From: Desulfosporosinus sp.
GTDB taxonomy: Bacteria > Bacillota > Desulfitobacteriia > Desulfitobacteriales > Desulfitobacteriaceae
DNA length: 64,000 bases
Assembly (NCBI GenBank): GCA_003513495.1
Contig: DOPM01000003.1
Coordinates: 22,185 to 86,184 of the forward strand
Reading direction: 5' to 3'
The position numbers were made by a program, and so were the translations under genes. Within the stretch, counting starts at the first letter, position 1. Every line of letters starts with the position of its first letter. A model generated the notes under the pieces. It did not search any database, was not told the DNA's origin, and saw nothing but the letters and a program-made list of their open reading frames with translations. Positions 43,083 through 51,664 of this stretch are shown in pieces.

Positions 43083-44138
43083 TTAAATATCTAATCTCAT
43101 ATCTCCATACTTAATCCAACCTTTACTCCGCATAAACTCTGATATAACTAGTGTTAGAACAGCAGGTAAAATAAAATGTAATAAACCAATTTTGATCAAG
43201 ACACCAGTACCCATTCCCATAGCTTCAATTGTCCCAAACTGTCCAACTAACCCTGAGGTACCCATGCCAGCACCAGCAGGGATATTAGACATCGGCAAAA
43301 TAGTTGTGGCCAAGGGGCCTAAGATTGCACTAGTTAAAGTAACCGGTACCCATATCAACGGATTTTTTACAATATTAGGTACTTGCAGCATGGATGTTCC
43401 TAATCCTTGCGAAACTAAACCACCCCATCCATTCTCACGATAACTTGCTACTGCAAATCCAACCATCTGGGTTGCACAACCTACCGTCGCGGCACCCGCA
43501 GCGGGCCCCCCTAATACCAGCATCATAGCCAAAGCAGCACTGCTAATGGGCAACGTTAATATCATGCCCATAAGCACTGAAACTAAAATACCCATTGGAA
43601 TTGGTGCTAGTTCCGTCGCCAACATTATGACTGATCCCAGCCACTTCATGAATTCTGCTAAAGGCGGACCAATGAAAGTCCCAGCCGCAACGCCCACTAG
43701 GATAGTAACAGCAGGAGTTATAATAATATCCACTTTTGTTTCTTTTGAAACTAGTTTGCCGAACTCCGCCCCCATTACAGCTGCCACAAACGCACCGACA
43801 GGTCCGCCTACTGCAGCGCCAGCCATACCAGTAATAGTAGAGGCAAACAATACCAGCGGAGGAGCACCTAATCCAAAAGCTACCGCTACACCGATGGCTG
43901 GACCCATCATTGCCATAGCCTGCTTACCAAAATCAATGAGAATTTGTAACCCTGTTTGTTCTCCAATGACCTTAAGGATAAGTCCTACAATAAGGCTGGA
44001 GAATAAACCTAGAGCCATTGCACCTAAAGCATCAATCCCATATCTTTTTACAGAAAATATTATGTTTTTACGTTGTAAAAAGCTTATCTTTTTCTCGAGA
44101 TCTTCTTTGTTTTCTTGTGTTCCTTGATTCTTAGTCAT
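43083..44138 (-). CDS. PTS sugar transporter subunit IIC (EIIC_2 family), orphan
   Basis: This 351-residue membrane protein has about ten hydrophobic segments and Gly/Ala-rich blocks such as GAPPLVLFASTITGMAGAAV, GPVGAFVAAVMGAEFGKLVS and PIPMGILVSVLMGMILTLPI, matching the PTS_EIIC_2 group. No IIA, IIB, HPr or sugar enzyme is encoded nearby, so a phosphotransferase role is not shown. Its substrate is unknown. AGGAGG lies before the ATG. It is flanked by unrelated genes. Confidence 0.8.
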   Translation of the reverse strand: MTKNQGTQENKEDLEKKISFLQRKNIIFSVKRYGIDALGAMALGLFSSLIVGLILKVIGEQTGLQILIDFGKQAMAMMGPAIGVAVAFGLGAPPLVLFASTITGMAGAAVGGPVGAFVAAVMGAEFGKLVSKETKVDIIITPAVTILVGVAAGTFIGPPLAEFMKWLGSVIMLATELAPIPMGILVSVLMGMILTLPISSAALAMMLVLGGPAAGAATVGCATQMVGFAVASYRENGWGGLVSQGLGTSMLQVPNIVKNPLIWVPVTLTSAILGPLATTILPMSNIPAGAGMGTSGLVGQFGTIEAMGMGTGVLIKIGLLHFILPAVLTLVISEFMRSKGWIKYGDMRLDI

Positions 44139-44376
44139 TTTAATGCCTCCTGATGGTAATTAATAGTAAAGGTTGCTCTGATGAATTGCTCTAAGGAAAA
44201 AGTTGATAGGCATATCTTTCGAGGTCTTTAAGATATACTCCTCTAATCTTGTGCAAATAATGTAAAATTTTTCTTAACCTTTCAATTTATATAACGATGT
44301 ACACGGAACATTTATTAATTATATACATATATAGTAATATATACCAACTAACGCTTTTATATAAGGGGGCTTGCCC

Positions 44377-44892
44377 ATGAAACCGTTGATGGGGCAGCGG
44401 GGTTATTCCCCAACTCAATACAATAGGTTCTCTCCACTACAGCAACAGGAAACTAAACCTGTTCAGCAACAGGGGCTAGGACCATCACTTGATGGACAAC
44501 AAAATTCCACACCGGTGGCTCAACCAATGACTAAGCCGGTCGTTCAACCTATATCCCAACCAGTAAACCAATCCAAATCTCCTCCTCAAAAACAAACTGC
44601 TTTACCGGAATTTCAACCTTCTTCAGTAAAGAAAGAGCCGCCTAACCCATGGCAACAACAAGCGGAACTTCTTATGAAACAATACGGTCCTTCTCTAATG
44701 AAGCAATTTGGACCTCTACTAGCCCGCAAAGTGGGGCTTCCCATTGTACAACAAGTTGGACCGCCTTTAGCACGCAAGGTAGGAATTCCCCTCGCTCGAC
44801 GTGTTGGTTTACCACTTGCACGTAAAGTATTTCTTCCTCTCGCTAAACGAGCAGGATTTGCCCTAATTCGACGGCTAGGCCTTCCGTTTTAA
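44377..44892 (+). CDS. Cationic octapeptide-repeat protein of unknown function
   Basis: This 171-residue protein starts at the ATG at 44377 after AAGGGGG. Residues 1-95 are Gln/Pro-rich and low in complexity. Residues 96-171 consist of about nine tandem eight-residue units, such as GPSLMKQF, GPLLARKV, GLPIVQQV, GPPLARKV, GIPLARRV, GLPLARKV and GFALIRRL, ending GLPF. Each unit starts with Gly-Pro-like residues and has a Leu-Ala-Arg-Lys core, giving a strongly basic, amphipathic array. No signal peptide or Cys is present. I know no family; membrane, DNA or spore-coat binding are possible. Confidence 0.75.
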   Translation: MKPLMGQRGYSPTQYNRFSPLQQQETKPVQQQGLGPSLDGQQNSTPVAQPMTKPVVQPISQPVNQSKSPPQKQTALPEFQPSSVKKEPPNPWQQQAELLMKQYGPSLMKQFGPLLARKVGLPIVQQVGPPLARKVGIPLARRVGLPLARKVFLPLAKRAGFALIRRLGLPF

Positions 44893-44968
44893 ATACGCTG
44901 GTCAAGACTCAATAGGGATGTCCAAAAGATAGAGCATCGAAAAACTTACACTATACAGATTTTGCAAA

Positions 44969-45001
44969 AAAATGCTGTTGACCTTCAATCAACAGCATTT
45001 T
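44969..45001. terminator. Bidirectional terminator
   Basis: AAAATGCTGTTGA (44969-44981) and TCAACAGCATTTT (44989-45001) are exact inverted repeats between convergent genes. Confidence 0.85.
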
Positions 45002-45026
45002 CTAGGTTATGTTTAATTTTATTAAC

Positions 45027-45455
45027 TCACTTCACGATAAGAACAGGACACGCTGCCTTGCGGAGAACACGCTGACTCACGCTACCTAACACTGCTCCCG
45101 CTATTGGCCCATAGCCATGACTTCCCATTACTACTAAGTCAATCTTCTCATTAACGATTTCTTCTAAAATTATGTTGGATGGGTGTCCTTGTATCATTTT
45201 CTTCTCTATGGGGACATCTTTAACATCGATTCCTTCTAGGGTTTCTTCTAACGTAAGCCTCCCTCTTTCTTCAATTTGCTCCTGTGTAATTTCTATTGTA
45301 TAAGCTGAATTATAGCCCCAATACGCTTCTGGAGTATATGCCACAAACAAAAGCTCAATTTTGGCCTGAAACTTCTGGGCTAGATCTAAAGCAGTTTTTA
45401 ACGCTCGACGTGAGTACTCCGAAGCATCTGTCGCCACCAATATCTTCTTAAACAT
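45027..45455 (-). CDS. Universal stress protein, UspA family
   Basis: This 142-residue protein opens with KKILVATDASEYSRRALKTA and ends with VVMGSHGYGPIAGAVLGSVS (G-x2-G-x9-G-S/T type nucleotide loop) then RKAACPVLIVK, so it should bind ATP. A role in stress or starvation is known for the family only in general terms. It is a single gene with its own ribosome site. Confidence 0.92.
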   Translation of the reverse strand: MFKKILVATDASEYSRRALKTALDLAQKFQAKIELLFVAYTPEAYWGYNSAYTIEITQEQIEERGRLTLEETLEGIDVKDVPIEKKMIQGHPSNIILEEIVNEKIDLVVMGSHGYGPIAGAVLGSVSQRVLRKAACPVLIVK

Positions 45456-45703
45456 GTTTCACTCTCCTCAAAATTTTTTTGATCTACCTCCTATAAAAAT
45501 ATATGAAGTCAATATCATTCCTTGAATTCTTTGGGTATTAAATAATTTATATATCATATATTCACCACTTAATATTTAAAATCCTTCTTTATTTATAACT
45601 ACTTTTTAAAAGATTCCATTAAATTTTTTGATAAATCTAATAATATTTACTGCTTATGAAAATAACTTCCTCTTGGAATATTTAGGAAATACTACTTATA
45701 TTC

Positions 45704-45732
45704 TTTACATAGAACATATGTTCTGATAAAGT
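45704..45732 (+). promoter_or_regulatory. Promoter with embedded LexA-type (SOS) box
   Basis: TTTACA (45704-45709) and TAAAGT (45727-45732) are spaced by 17 bases. Within the spacer AGAACATATGTTCT (45711-45724) is a perfect palindrome that fits the Gram-positive LexA consensus CGAACRNRYGTTYC except at the outer bases. Binding there would block the promoter. Confidence 0.7.
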
Positions 45733-45761
45733 AATCCTGTGCAAAAGATGAGGTGGTGTAC

Positions 45762-46025
45762 ATGAAAATTTTAATGAAGCCAATCGAAATGATTGCTTGG
45801 TTTACCTTAGAGGGAATCCCTAATCCTATTCGCTATAAAATGACTTCAACGGACGCTTCCAATGTAGTCGTTAAGGTAGACCGAGTCGTGACCCGCTCCG
45901 AGGAAAAACTCGCTGGAAATCGCATGATTATTTTTCGTTGCCAGAGTGAAATTAACGGACTTTTAAGACTCTATGAACTCAAATATGAGCTAAGTACATG
46001 TAAATGGTACTTATATAAAGCTTAG
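45762..46025 (+). CDS. Small conserved-looking protein under a LexA-type box
   Basis: From the ATG at 45762 (GAGGTGG upstream) the protein has 87 residues. It starts MKPIEMIAWFTLEGIPNPIR (after four residues), with beta-rich pattern VVVKVDRVVTRSEEKLAGNR and RLYELKYELSTCKWYLYK at the end. There is no membrane segment. I believe similar short proteins exist in Clostridia but cannot name the family. The SOS-type operator in its promoter points to DNA-damage induction. It has its own transcript; the terminator downstream points to the opposite strand. Confidence 0.75.
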   Translation: MKILMKPIEMIAWFTLEGIPNPIRYKMTSTDASNVVVKVDRVVTRSEEKLAGNRMIIFRCQSEINGLLRLYELKYELSTCKWYLYKA

Positions 46026-46072
46026 AAGTTAATTTTTGGCGGAAACTTATTGACTGTCTGTCTAGCACAAAA

Positions 46073-46112
46073 AAGTTCCCTCCATACTTTCATACAGTAG
46101 GAGAGGAACTTC
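46073..46112 (-). terminator. Terminator of the modABC operon
   Basis: AAGTTCCCTCC and onward to 46088 pairs imperfectly with AGTAGGAGAGGAACTT (46096-46111). On the minus strand the stem is followed by TTTTTT, just after the modC stop. Confidence 0.75.
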
Positions 46113-46139
46113 TGTTAGGTGTTAATCGGAAAAGCTGAG

Positions 46140-47264
46140 TTAAGACCAAAGCGCAATGGCAGAAATCGGAACTATAATACAACACAAATCTCCAAGTTGA
46201 AAAGGCCGATGGCCACGCTTGCCGGAATTAATCGGAACATAAGCCTGAAAGTCGTAGTCTCGTCGCTGATGTGACATCGAAGCATTTGAGATAGGGGCTT
46301 GATTGACTAATTGAATAAATACAAATTGCCCGTCAGGCGTAGGAATCGTTTGAACAATTTGTCCAGAGAAACAGTTTTCTGGGGTTTGAGCTCGTGCACA
46401 ATGGCCCTGCTTTACAATTAACTGAGCAGGACGAATTCCCCAAGAAAGATTGTCTTGCTTTAAAGTATTGGGAATGGTGAGCTTAATTTGAAGTTCTTCT
46501 ACCCAAATTCGAGCTACCTCATCACGACGTTCAATGATCCTCCCGTCAAAGATGTTTTCCGTCCCAGTAAGGCGAGCTACAGTGCGGTCAGCCGGCTGGT
46601 GTATAATCTCCTCCTGAGTGCCTATTTGAATTATTTTCCCATTATCCATCACTGCAATATTAGGACAAAGCCGAAATGCCTCTTCCAGGCTATGGGTCAC
46701 TAGAATCATTGTCCCCGAGAATGCATTTCTCACATCGATTACTTCTTTTTCCATTTTCTTTTTTACTTGGCTGTCTAAGGCGGAAAATGGTTCATCTAAG
46801 AGAAGCAACTCTGGATCTGTAACAAGTGTCCTGGCTAAGGCCACACGTTGTTGCTGTCCTCCAGAAATGTATGGAGGATAACGCTTCTCCAGTCCTTTAA
46901 TTCTTAGCCTTTCCATGATGGAATGAACCTTAGCATGCTTTTCCGATCTGGGACAATGGTTCAACCCAAAAGCAATGTTTTTTTCAATCGTAAGATGCGG
47001 GAAAAGGGCGTAATTTTGGAATAGGTACCCAACACGGCGTTTATAAGCCGAGACATCGATCCCCTCGCTAGAATCAAAAAACGTAGTATCTCCGACTTTA
47101 ATGTACCCCTCGTCCGGTTGTTCCAAACCAGCAATCATACGCAGGGTCATACTCTTGCCGCATCCAGAAGGACCTACTAAAGCTAAGGAAGATCCTTCAG
47201 ATAGTTTAAGATGAATTTGAAGGGAGAAGAGTTCTAAAGTTTTAGAAATCCGTACTTCTATCAT
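46140..47264 (-). CDS. modC: Molybdate/tungstate ABC transporter ATPase ModC
   Basis: This 374-residue protein has Walker A GPSGCGKS near residue 32, signature ISGGQQQRVALAR, Walker B LLLLDEPFSALD, and a C-terminal regulatory part (about 235-374) with TENIFDGRIIERRDEVARIW and a later mop/TOBE-like segment. It overlaps modB by four bases. It powers uptake of molybdate or tungstate. Confidence 0.9.
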   Translation of the reverse strand: MIEVRISKTLELFSLQIHLKLSEGSSLALVGPSGCGKSMTLRMIAGLEQPDEGYIKVGDTTFFDSSEGIDVSAYKRRVGYLFQNYALFPHLTIEKNIAFGLNHCPRSEKHAKVHSIMERLRIKGLEKRYPPYISGGQQQRVALARTLVTDPELLLLDEPFSALDSQVKKKMEKEVIDVRNAFSGTMILVTHSLEEAFRLCPNIAVMDNGKIIQIGTQEEIIHQPADRTVARLTGTENIFDGRIIERRDEVARIWVEELQIKLTIPNTLKQDNLSWGIRPAQLIVKQGHCARAQTPENCFSGQIVQTIPTPDGQFVFIQLVNQAPISNASMSHQRRDYDFQAYVPINSGKRGHRPFQLGDLCCIIVPISAIALWS

Positions 47265-47938
47265 CTATCACTTCTCCTTCCAACCTGACGATTAAGAACA
47301 TTGATCAAGATTAATACCAGTAGAGCAGTGCCTGCCATAATTAAGGCCAAACGATTAGCCGTTCCCTGGTCCCCAGCTAACATGGCATTATAGATGGCAA
47401 TAGGCATGGTTAGTGTTTCGCCTGGTATGCCACCCGAAACCATAAGCGTTGTTCCAAAGTCCCCCAAAGCTCGCGCAAACATAAGCACCAACCCAGAAGC
47501 AATCCCCTTCCAAGCGTTAGGAATAACCACACTGAAAAAAATATTGAATTCTGTCCTACCAAGGACCCGGGCAGCATCTAAAAGATCCGACGGGATCCCT
47601 TCGATGGCTGAACGAGCCGTCTTAATAAAAAAAGGGATTGAAACAACTGTGGCAGCAATTATTGCCCCACGAGTGGTAAACACAAGAGGGGCTCCCAACT
47701 CTTCCGCCAGACTCCCAATCCAGCTATTTCGGCCCAGGATAACCAGCAAGTAGTATCCCAGCACGGTCGGCGGCAGGACCATAGGGATGCTGATCAACGA
47801 ATCCAGAACCTCCCGGCCTTTCCAACGAGTGTTCCCTAAAAACCAGGCGATGGGTAAACCGATCAGCAGTCCGATGAACGTAGCAGTTAAAGCCAGGCGC
47901 AAGGAAAGATAAAGAGGCATTAGATCAGTTATACTCAT
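47261..47938 (-). CDS. modB: Molybdate/tungstate ABC transporter permease ModB
   Basis: This 225-residue protein has five or so membrane helices and the permease coupling motif RVLGRTEFNIFFSVVIPNAW (EAA loop), followed by ARALGDFGTTLMVSGGIPGET, the typical ModB block. It starts LMPLYLSLRLALTATFIGLL. It is the membrane channel of the modABC transporter. Confidence 0.92.
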   Translation of the reverse strand: MSITDLMPLYLSLRLALTATFIGLLIGLPIAWFLGNTRWKGREVLDSLISIPMVLPPTVLGYYLLVILGRNSWIGSLAEELGAPLVFTTRGAIIAATVVSIPFFIKTARSAIEGIPSDLLDAARVLGRTEFNIFFSVVIPNAWKGIASGLVLMFARALGDFGTTLMVSGGIPGETLTMPIAIYNAMLAGDQGTANRLALIMAGTALLVLILINVLNRQVGRRSDR

Positions 47939-48044
47939 AATTACATACCTCTTTCAAGACTTCTTTCGATTAACTCATTAAACACAGTGACCTCAAAACC
48001 ACTAAAAACTATGTTAAAGCTTATATTTCATTTCATACAATTTA

Positions 48045-48854
48045 CTACTTCACAAACTCGCCAGGGAGCAGAAAACCGTATTTTTTCATGATCTCACGCC
48101 CCTCTTCTTCATGGACATACGCCATAAATTGACGGGCATTATCCTCTTGCTTGGTCGTTTTCAGGATAGCCATCGCTTGATTAAGAGGATCGTGCCACGA
48201 CCCGTCAATTAGGGTGAATTCCACTTCATCCGCTTTATAGATGGAAAGAGCAATAATCGCGACGTCCACATTTCCAGATTTAAGGATGGCTAAAGTGTCT
48301 TGAATATTCTGACCGTAAACCATTTTTTGTTCTACCTTAGTCCATAGATTGCGATATTCTAAAGCTTGTTTAGCGGCTTTGCCGTAAGGGGCGTGTGACG
48401 GTTCAGCAATGGCAATTTTCTTGACCATAGGATTGTTCGCTAAATCATCTAACCCTTTTATAGACAACGGGTTTCCTTTCAGAGAAGCAATACCGATTCT
48501 GCCCTGAGCATAGAGTTGCTGAGTATCGGTTATGATAAGGCCTTTTTGATTAAGCTTATCTACATATAAAACATCTGCTGCTGCAAAAATGTCATAGGGT
48601 GCTCCGTTTTCGATCTGCATGGCAGTCGTTCCCGTGGAGCCAAAGGTTATTTCCGTCGGTATATTTGTCTCCTGTTCGAATTGAGTCGCGATTTCTTTAA
48701 ATGCCAGCGTAAGATCAGCAGCAGCTGCAATCCGAAGTTTTGGAGTCGCTGAGGGTGCTGGGGTACTGGATTGGGCGCACCCCGTTAGGAATAAAAGACA
48801 CATTAATGATAGCGTAACAAAGTACCTCCAAATTCGTTTCACAGGTTTAAACAT
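48045..48854 (-). CDS. modA: Molybdate/tungstate-binding lipoprotein ModA
   Basis: From the ATG at 48854 (GGAAAGGAG upstream) the protein has 269 residues; the longer frame upstream runs through leader RNA elements and is rejected. It has a lipoprotein signal with LTGC, then LRIAAAADLTLAFKEIATQF and FGSTGTTAMQIENGAPYDIF, and ends in the usual VHEEEGREIMKKYGF. The AAADL and GSTGT motifs contact the oxyanion. Molybdate versus tungstate is not readable by eye; the tungsten-type maturase nearby makes tungstate plausible. Confidence 0.92.
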   Translation of the reverse strand: MFKPVKRIWRYFVTLSLMCLLFLTGCAQSSTPAPSATPKLRIAAAADLTLAFKEIATQFEQETNIPTEITFGSTGTTAMQIENGAPYDIFAAADVLYVDKLNQKGLIITDTQQLYAQGRIGIASLKGNPLSIKGLDDLANNPMVKKIAIAEPSHAPYGKAAKQALEYRNLWTKVEQKMVYGQNIQDTLAILKSGNVDVAIIALSIYKADEVEFTLIDGSWHDPLNQAMAILKTTKQEDNARQFMAYVHEEEGREIMKKYGFLLPGEFVK

Positions 48855-48873
48855 ACTATGGCTCCTTTCCTCG

Positions 48874-48957
48874 CTAATATCCGTATTTACTGACACTTCT
48901 ATACAAAAGACGGCTCCACAAAGAACGTGGAGCCGCCATGTAATACAAGTCAACCAT
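48874..48957 (-). CDS. Possible leader peptide of the mod operon
   Basis: An ATG at 48957 follows AAAGGAGG at good spacing and opens a 27-codon frame, MVDLYYMAAPRSLWSRLLYR and seven more residues, ending before the modA ribosome site. Its SD sequence is the 3-prime strand of the closing stem of the predicted riboswitch, and its coding part covers the terminator hairpin. It may be translated and couple to the leader structure, or be fortuitous. Confidence 0.3.
   Translation of the reverse strand: MVDLYYMAAPRSLWSRLLYRSVSKYGY
48912..48934 (-). terminator. Expression-platform terminator upstream of modA
   Basis: GGCTCCAC (48912-48919) and GTGGAGCC (48927-48934) are exact inverted repeats. On the minus strand the stem is followed by GTCTTTTG. 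It lies between the predicted riboswitch aptamer and modA. Confidence 0.7.
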
Positions 48958-48961
48958 GCAG

Positions 48962-49076
48962 CTACCTCCTTTTCAAAATGTGAAGGTAGGTCCATTTCCA
49001 GACATACCCTGAGGGCCTTATAGCCCTGGCCGATGAACCATGGATTTCTCTTTAGGTTGATCAGCTCGGAGAGTAG
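48962..49076 (-). promoter_or_regulatory. Probable molybdenum/tungsten cofactor (Moco/Tuco) riboswitch
   Basis: On the minus strand a closing stem pairs CTACTCTCC (49068-49076) with GGAGGTAG (48962-48969). It encloses stem GCTGATCAACC/GGTTCATCGGC, a short AGGGC/GCCCT hairpin, and GGTATGTCTGGAAATGGACC. CTCCGAGC at the 5-prime side and the GGAAA block resemble the Moco RNA motif known upstream of mod and mob genes. The location before modABC and the following terminator fit. This is consensus memory, not a model search. Confidence 0.6.
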
Positions 49077-49125
49077 ATTATTTAGTTCGTTCTGACACTA
49101 TTGAAGAACAAAGTTGCGTGTAATT

Positions 49126-49647
49126 TTATTCAAAAGGCTTAGGCATACGTTTAATCCAAAATCCACCTTTAAAATTTTTTGGTTCATACGAAACTACAAA
49201 AGCTTTGGGGCAAAACTTATCGAGGATGTCAAGTAATTTAGGTTCATTGCTCCTCTTCGCTAAAACCTGCATCATAAGCCGGGGACCATCCTTGCCATCA
49301 GCTAACCAAGAAGTAACACCGTATCCAGATTCCCGTAACTTTGAGGGTAATTCCGCTTCAACGCAATCTACTGTCACTTGAACTGTAACATAACCTAAAG
49401 CAATATACTCCTCGATTCGGCTTCCGGTATACACCCCTAAGCCGTAACCAATACAATACGCTGCTAGATTCCAATAATTTTCAAGATTTTGCAGGACTAT
49501 GCCTAATCCTGTCATATAAACAAAAACTTCAACGACGGAAATAATCGATGCTAAACCTCTTTGCCCCTTTATTACGAAAATCATTCGCAAAGTATACAAG
49601 GACACATAGACTACATTGATTCCGATAATGATAAAAATAAGTTGCAT
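49126..49647 (-). CDS. UPF0316 / DUF2179 membrane protein
   Basis: This 173-residue protein has three N-terminal membrane helices (residues about 1-82), with NVVYVSLYTLRMIFVIKGQR and AAYCIGYGLGVYTGSRIEE, then a cytoplasmic DUF2179 domain with TVDCVEAELPSKLRESGYGV. This matches the YebE-like UPF0316 family of Firmicutes; its function is not known to me. It is on the same strand as and upstream of the mod leader. Confidence 0.85.
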   Translation of the reverse strand: MQLIFIIIGINVVYVSLYTLRMIFVIKGQRGLASIISVVEVFVYMTGLGIVLQNLENYWNLAAYCIGYGLGVYTGSRIEEYIALGYVTVQVTVDCVEAELPSKLRESGYGVTSWLADGKDGPRLMMQVLAKRSNEPKLLDILDKFCPKAFVVSYEPKNFKGGFWIKRMPKPFE

Positions 49648-49790
49648 AACTTTTTTGTTTCCTCCACTTTCAGCTACTTGATTCTCCTCTCTATATTCTA
49701 CCTTTTTAATCCCTTCTTGTCATTGCATAGATCAAATTTCTTATAATCCCGTCTACAGGTTCACAGGGTAAGCAACACAATTTTATCCCT

Positions 49791-50429
49791 CTAGCTGGAG
49801 CATAAAACTGTCTTGGCCTTTGCTTGTGAACTATTCCTAAAATATATCCAGCTTGCATATAAAACCAAGATCAACAATGTGATGTCCAAGTATACTTTGA
49901 AAACAAAGACTCCTATTACGCCATATACAATACCCATTATAATTGTAATTACAAATTGGAACCTACTCACACTAGGCATAATAAGCATTAATAGGCCTAT
50001 GGTTGTGAGTAGCGTCGGACAGGGAATAACCCCTACAGGTGAAACCACCATGAGCATAAGAGCATTCTTATCCACAAATTCAGGGTACCACAGTCCAATG
50101 AATATAAACGAAAGGGCAATAGCAGTTATCCATCTACTTTCAGCTCTTCGAATGTTTTCTTTTCCCACAAATAATTGTACTAATGCCGTTATGGCTAATA
50201 AGCTGAACGTAACCATATGAAAAGGGTTTCCAAAAATAAACGCATTGATTGCTACGGATAAAAACAGAATACTTACGGTTCCTTGAAAAACCCATCGTTT
50301 TAAATACTCTTTGGTTACCACGAAAACTGATATCAGTGCCATTAAAGCGAGAACATGCATTGAAAAATTAACCCACAAACTGTTATTTGCCAACAATTCA
50401 AGATAATTTAAAATTTCTTGTGCGTTCAT
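49791..50429 (-). CDS. Integral membrane protein, possibly DUF6064-like
   Basis: From the ATG at 50429, with GAGGAGG nine bases upstream, the protein has 212 residues and about seven membrane helices. The stretch SPVGVIPCPTLLTTIGLLML has a Pro-Cys-Pro-Thr motif that I associate with DUF6064 proteins. No catalytic function can be assigned. It is transcribed downstream of the frameshifted PaaX-like gene on the same strand. Confidence 0.7.
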   Translation of the reverse strand: MNAQEILNYLELLANNSLWVNFSMHVLALMALISVFVVTKEYLKRWVFQGTVSILFLSVAINAFIFGNPFHMVTFSLLAITALVQLFVGKENIRRAESRWITAIALSFIFIGLWYPEFVDKNALMLMVVSPVGVIPCPTLLTTIGLLMLIMPSVSRFQFVITIIMGIVYGVIGVFVFKVYLDITLLILVLYASWIYFRNSSQAKAKTVLCSS

Positions 50430-50507
50430 TATAATATCCTCCTCTATTTTATTATTTAGATCTAACCCATAACTCACTCATATTGAACTTACTTAAAGCG
50501 GATGACT

Positions 50508-51360
50508 TCACGCAAACTTCTCAAGATACTTAATAGATGCTTCTAAAAGGATCTTTCTAAATTCAATCATTAGTTGTGCAGCTTCGTCGCCAGCCCATGC
50601 AGGGTATACTGTTTTAGGCAATGCCGCATCATCTGTTGCTATAGATAAAAACTCCCAACCAAGAGCATGTAATAATGGCAACGAGTACCCTCCTTCTACA
50701 AACCACTCTTCCCGATATAGCTTCTTAGTCTCTTCAACTTTTTTACTAAATACCTTTATAAAGTTTTTGTAGGGTTTCTCTAGGTCCTTCATATGAAAAA
50801 CATTATCTACAAAAGCAACCATATCTCTATAGATTTTCATCTCGCCATGCATTTCAACTACTCCGGTGTTCATATTAAATTCAGTTAATATCTTTTGAAT
50901 TTCATTAGGTCGATAGTATGGACTAATCCAAGTATTTGTACTTAAGATACCAAATCCAATTTGCTGTAATCTCTCTAAAATTATTGACCTGTTCTCCTTA
51001 TGCTCTTCCCCGAACTCTAAATTAACTAAATACCATTTCTTATCCCATGGTTCATTTCTTGAGGCGTACCTATCCCAAAATTGTTGCATGCCTTCATTCC
51101 AGATATTTATAGCCTCCTTGCCAGTTGAATCCAATGAATAATACACTTCACTACCGAAAGTTTCATTGATAAGGATACACTTATTTTACCGTTCTCGATA
51201 GTGACATTCTTGTGGCACTTTCGCTTTTCCCAAAGGCCTTCATAATCTCAAGCAGACTAGATAGCTTGATAGTATCTTTCTGGTAGAAATTAAAATAACT
51301 ATTATAAACAAAAAGCAATAGACTGGTTGCACTATCGTTCTTTCGTAAGATGACCTTCAT
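50508..51360 (-). pseudogene. PaaX-family transcriptional regulator, frameshifted
   Basis: An N-terminal part starting at the ATG at 51360 (AGGAGG upstream) encodes a winged helix (SLLEIMKAFGKSESATRMSL, then SRTVK) and hits a TAA near 51181. The next frame continues CILINETFGSEVYYSLDSTG and runs to 50508 as the PaaX C-terminal domain (YGGY... type, here EWFVEGGYSLPLLHALGW). Removing one base in AAAATAAG near 51181 joins the two into a full protein of about 280 residues. So it is either a recent pseudogene or a sequencing error. Confidence 0.8.
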
Positions 51361-51500
51361 ATAATTCCTCCTTCTCATATAACGTATATTTATTATGGTT
51401 TTATTATATGTTATAACACAATGTTGTCAATTATTTCTTACGTATTAGTTAAAAATCTAAATTAATTTTTATGATGATCCAGTTTATGGGCTTCAGAAAT

Positions 51501-51541
51501 AGATAGGGAGGGACAGCTTTTTGAACTGTCCCTCCCTATCT
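51501..51541. terminator. Perfect 16-bp hairpin, probable terminator or repeat
   Basis: Arms 51501-51516 and 51526-51541 (AGATAGGGAGGGACAG and its complement) are exact inverted repeats around CTTTTTGAA. A T-rich tract follows on the plus strand. No gene ends close to it on that strand, so it may be a repeat of the REP type. Confidence 0.5.
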
Positions 51542-51664
51542 ATGGTACATTTTTTATAGAGAATGTCTTACAAGTTGACTATAAACGATAAAGGATGGAA
51601 CTACACTTCCATGCTGCGGTATAATTGCTCATATTATACACTTGACTTCAGAGGAGGAAATAAA

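Noticed and set aside
43546..44127. Plus-strand frame of 193 codons opposite the PTS gene
   Set aside because: Its Pro/Ala/Ile-rich composition is the complement of a Gly/Ala-rich membrane protein; there is no supporting signal.
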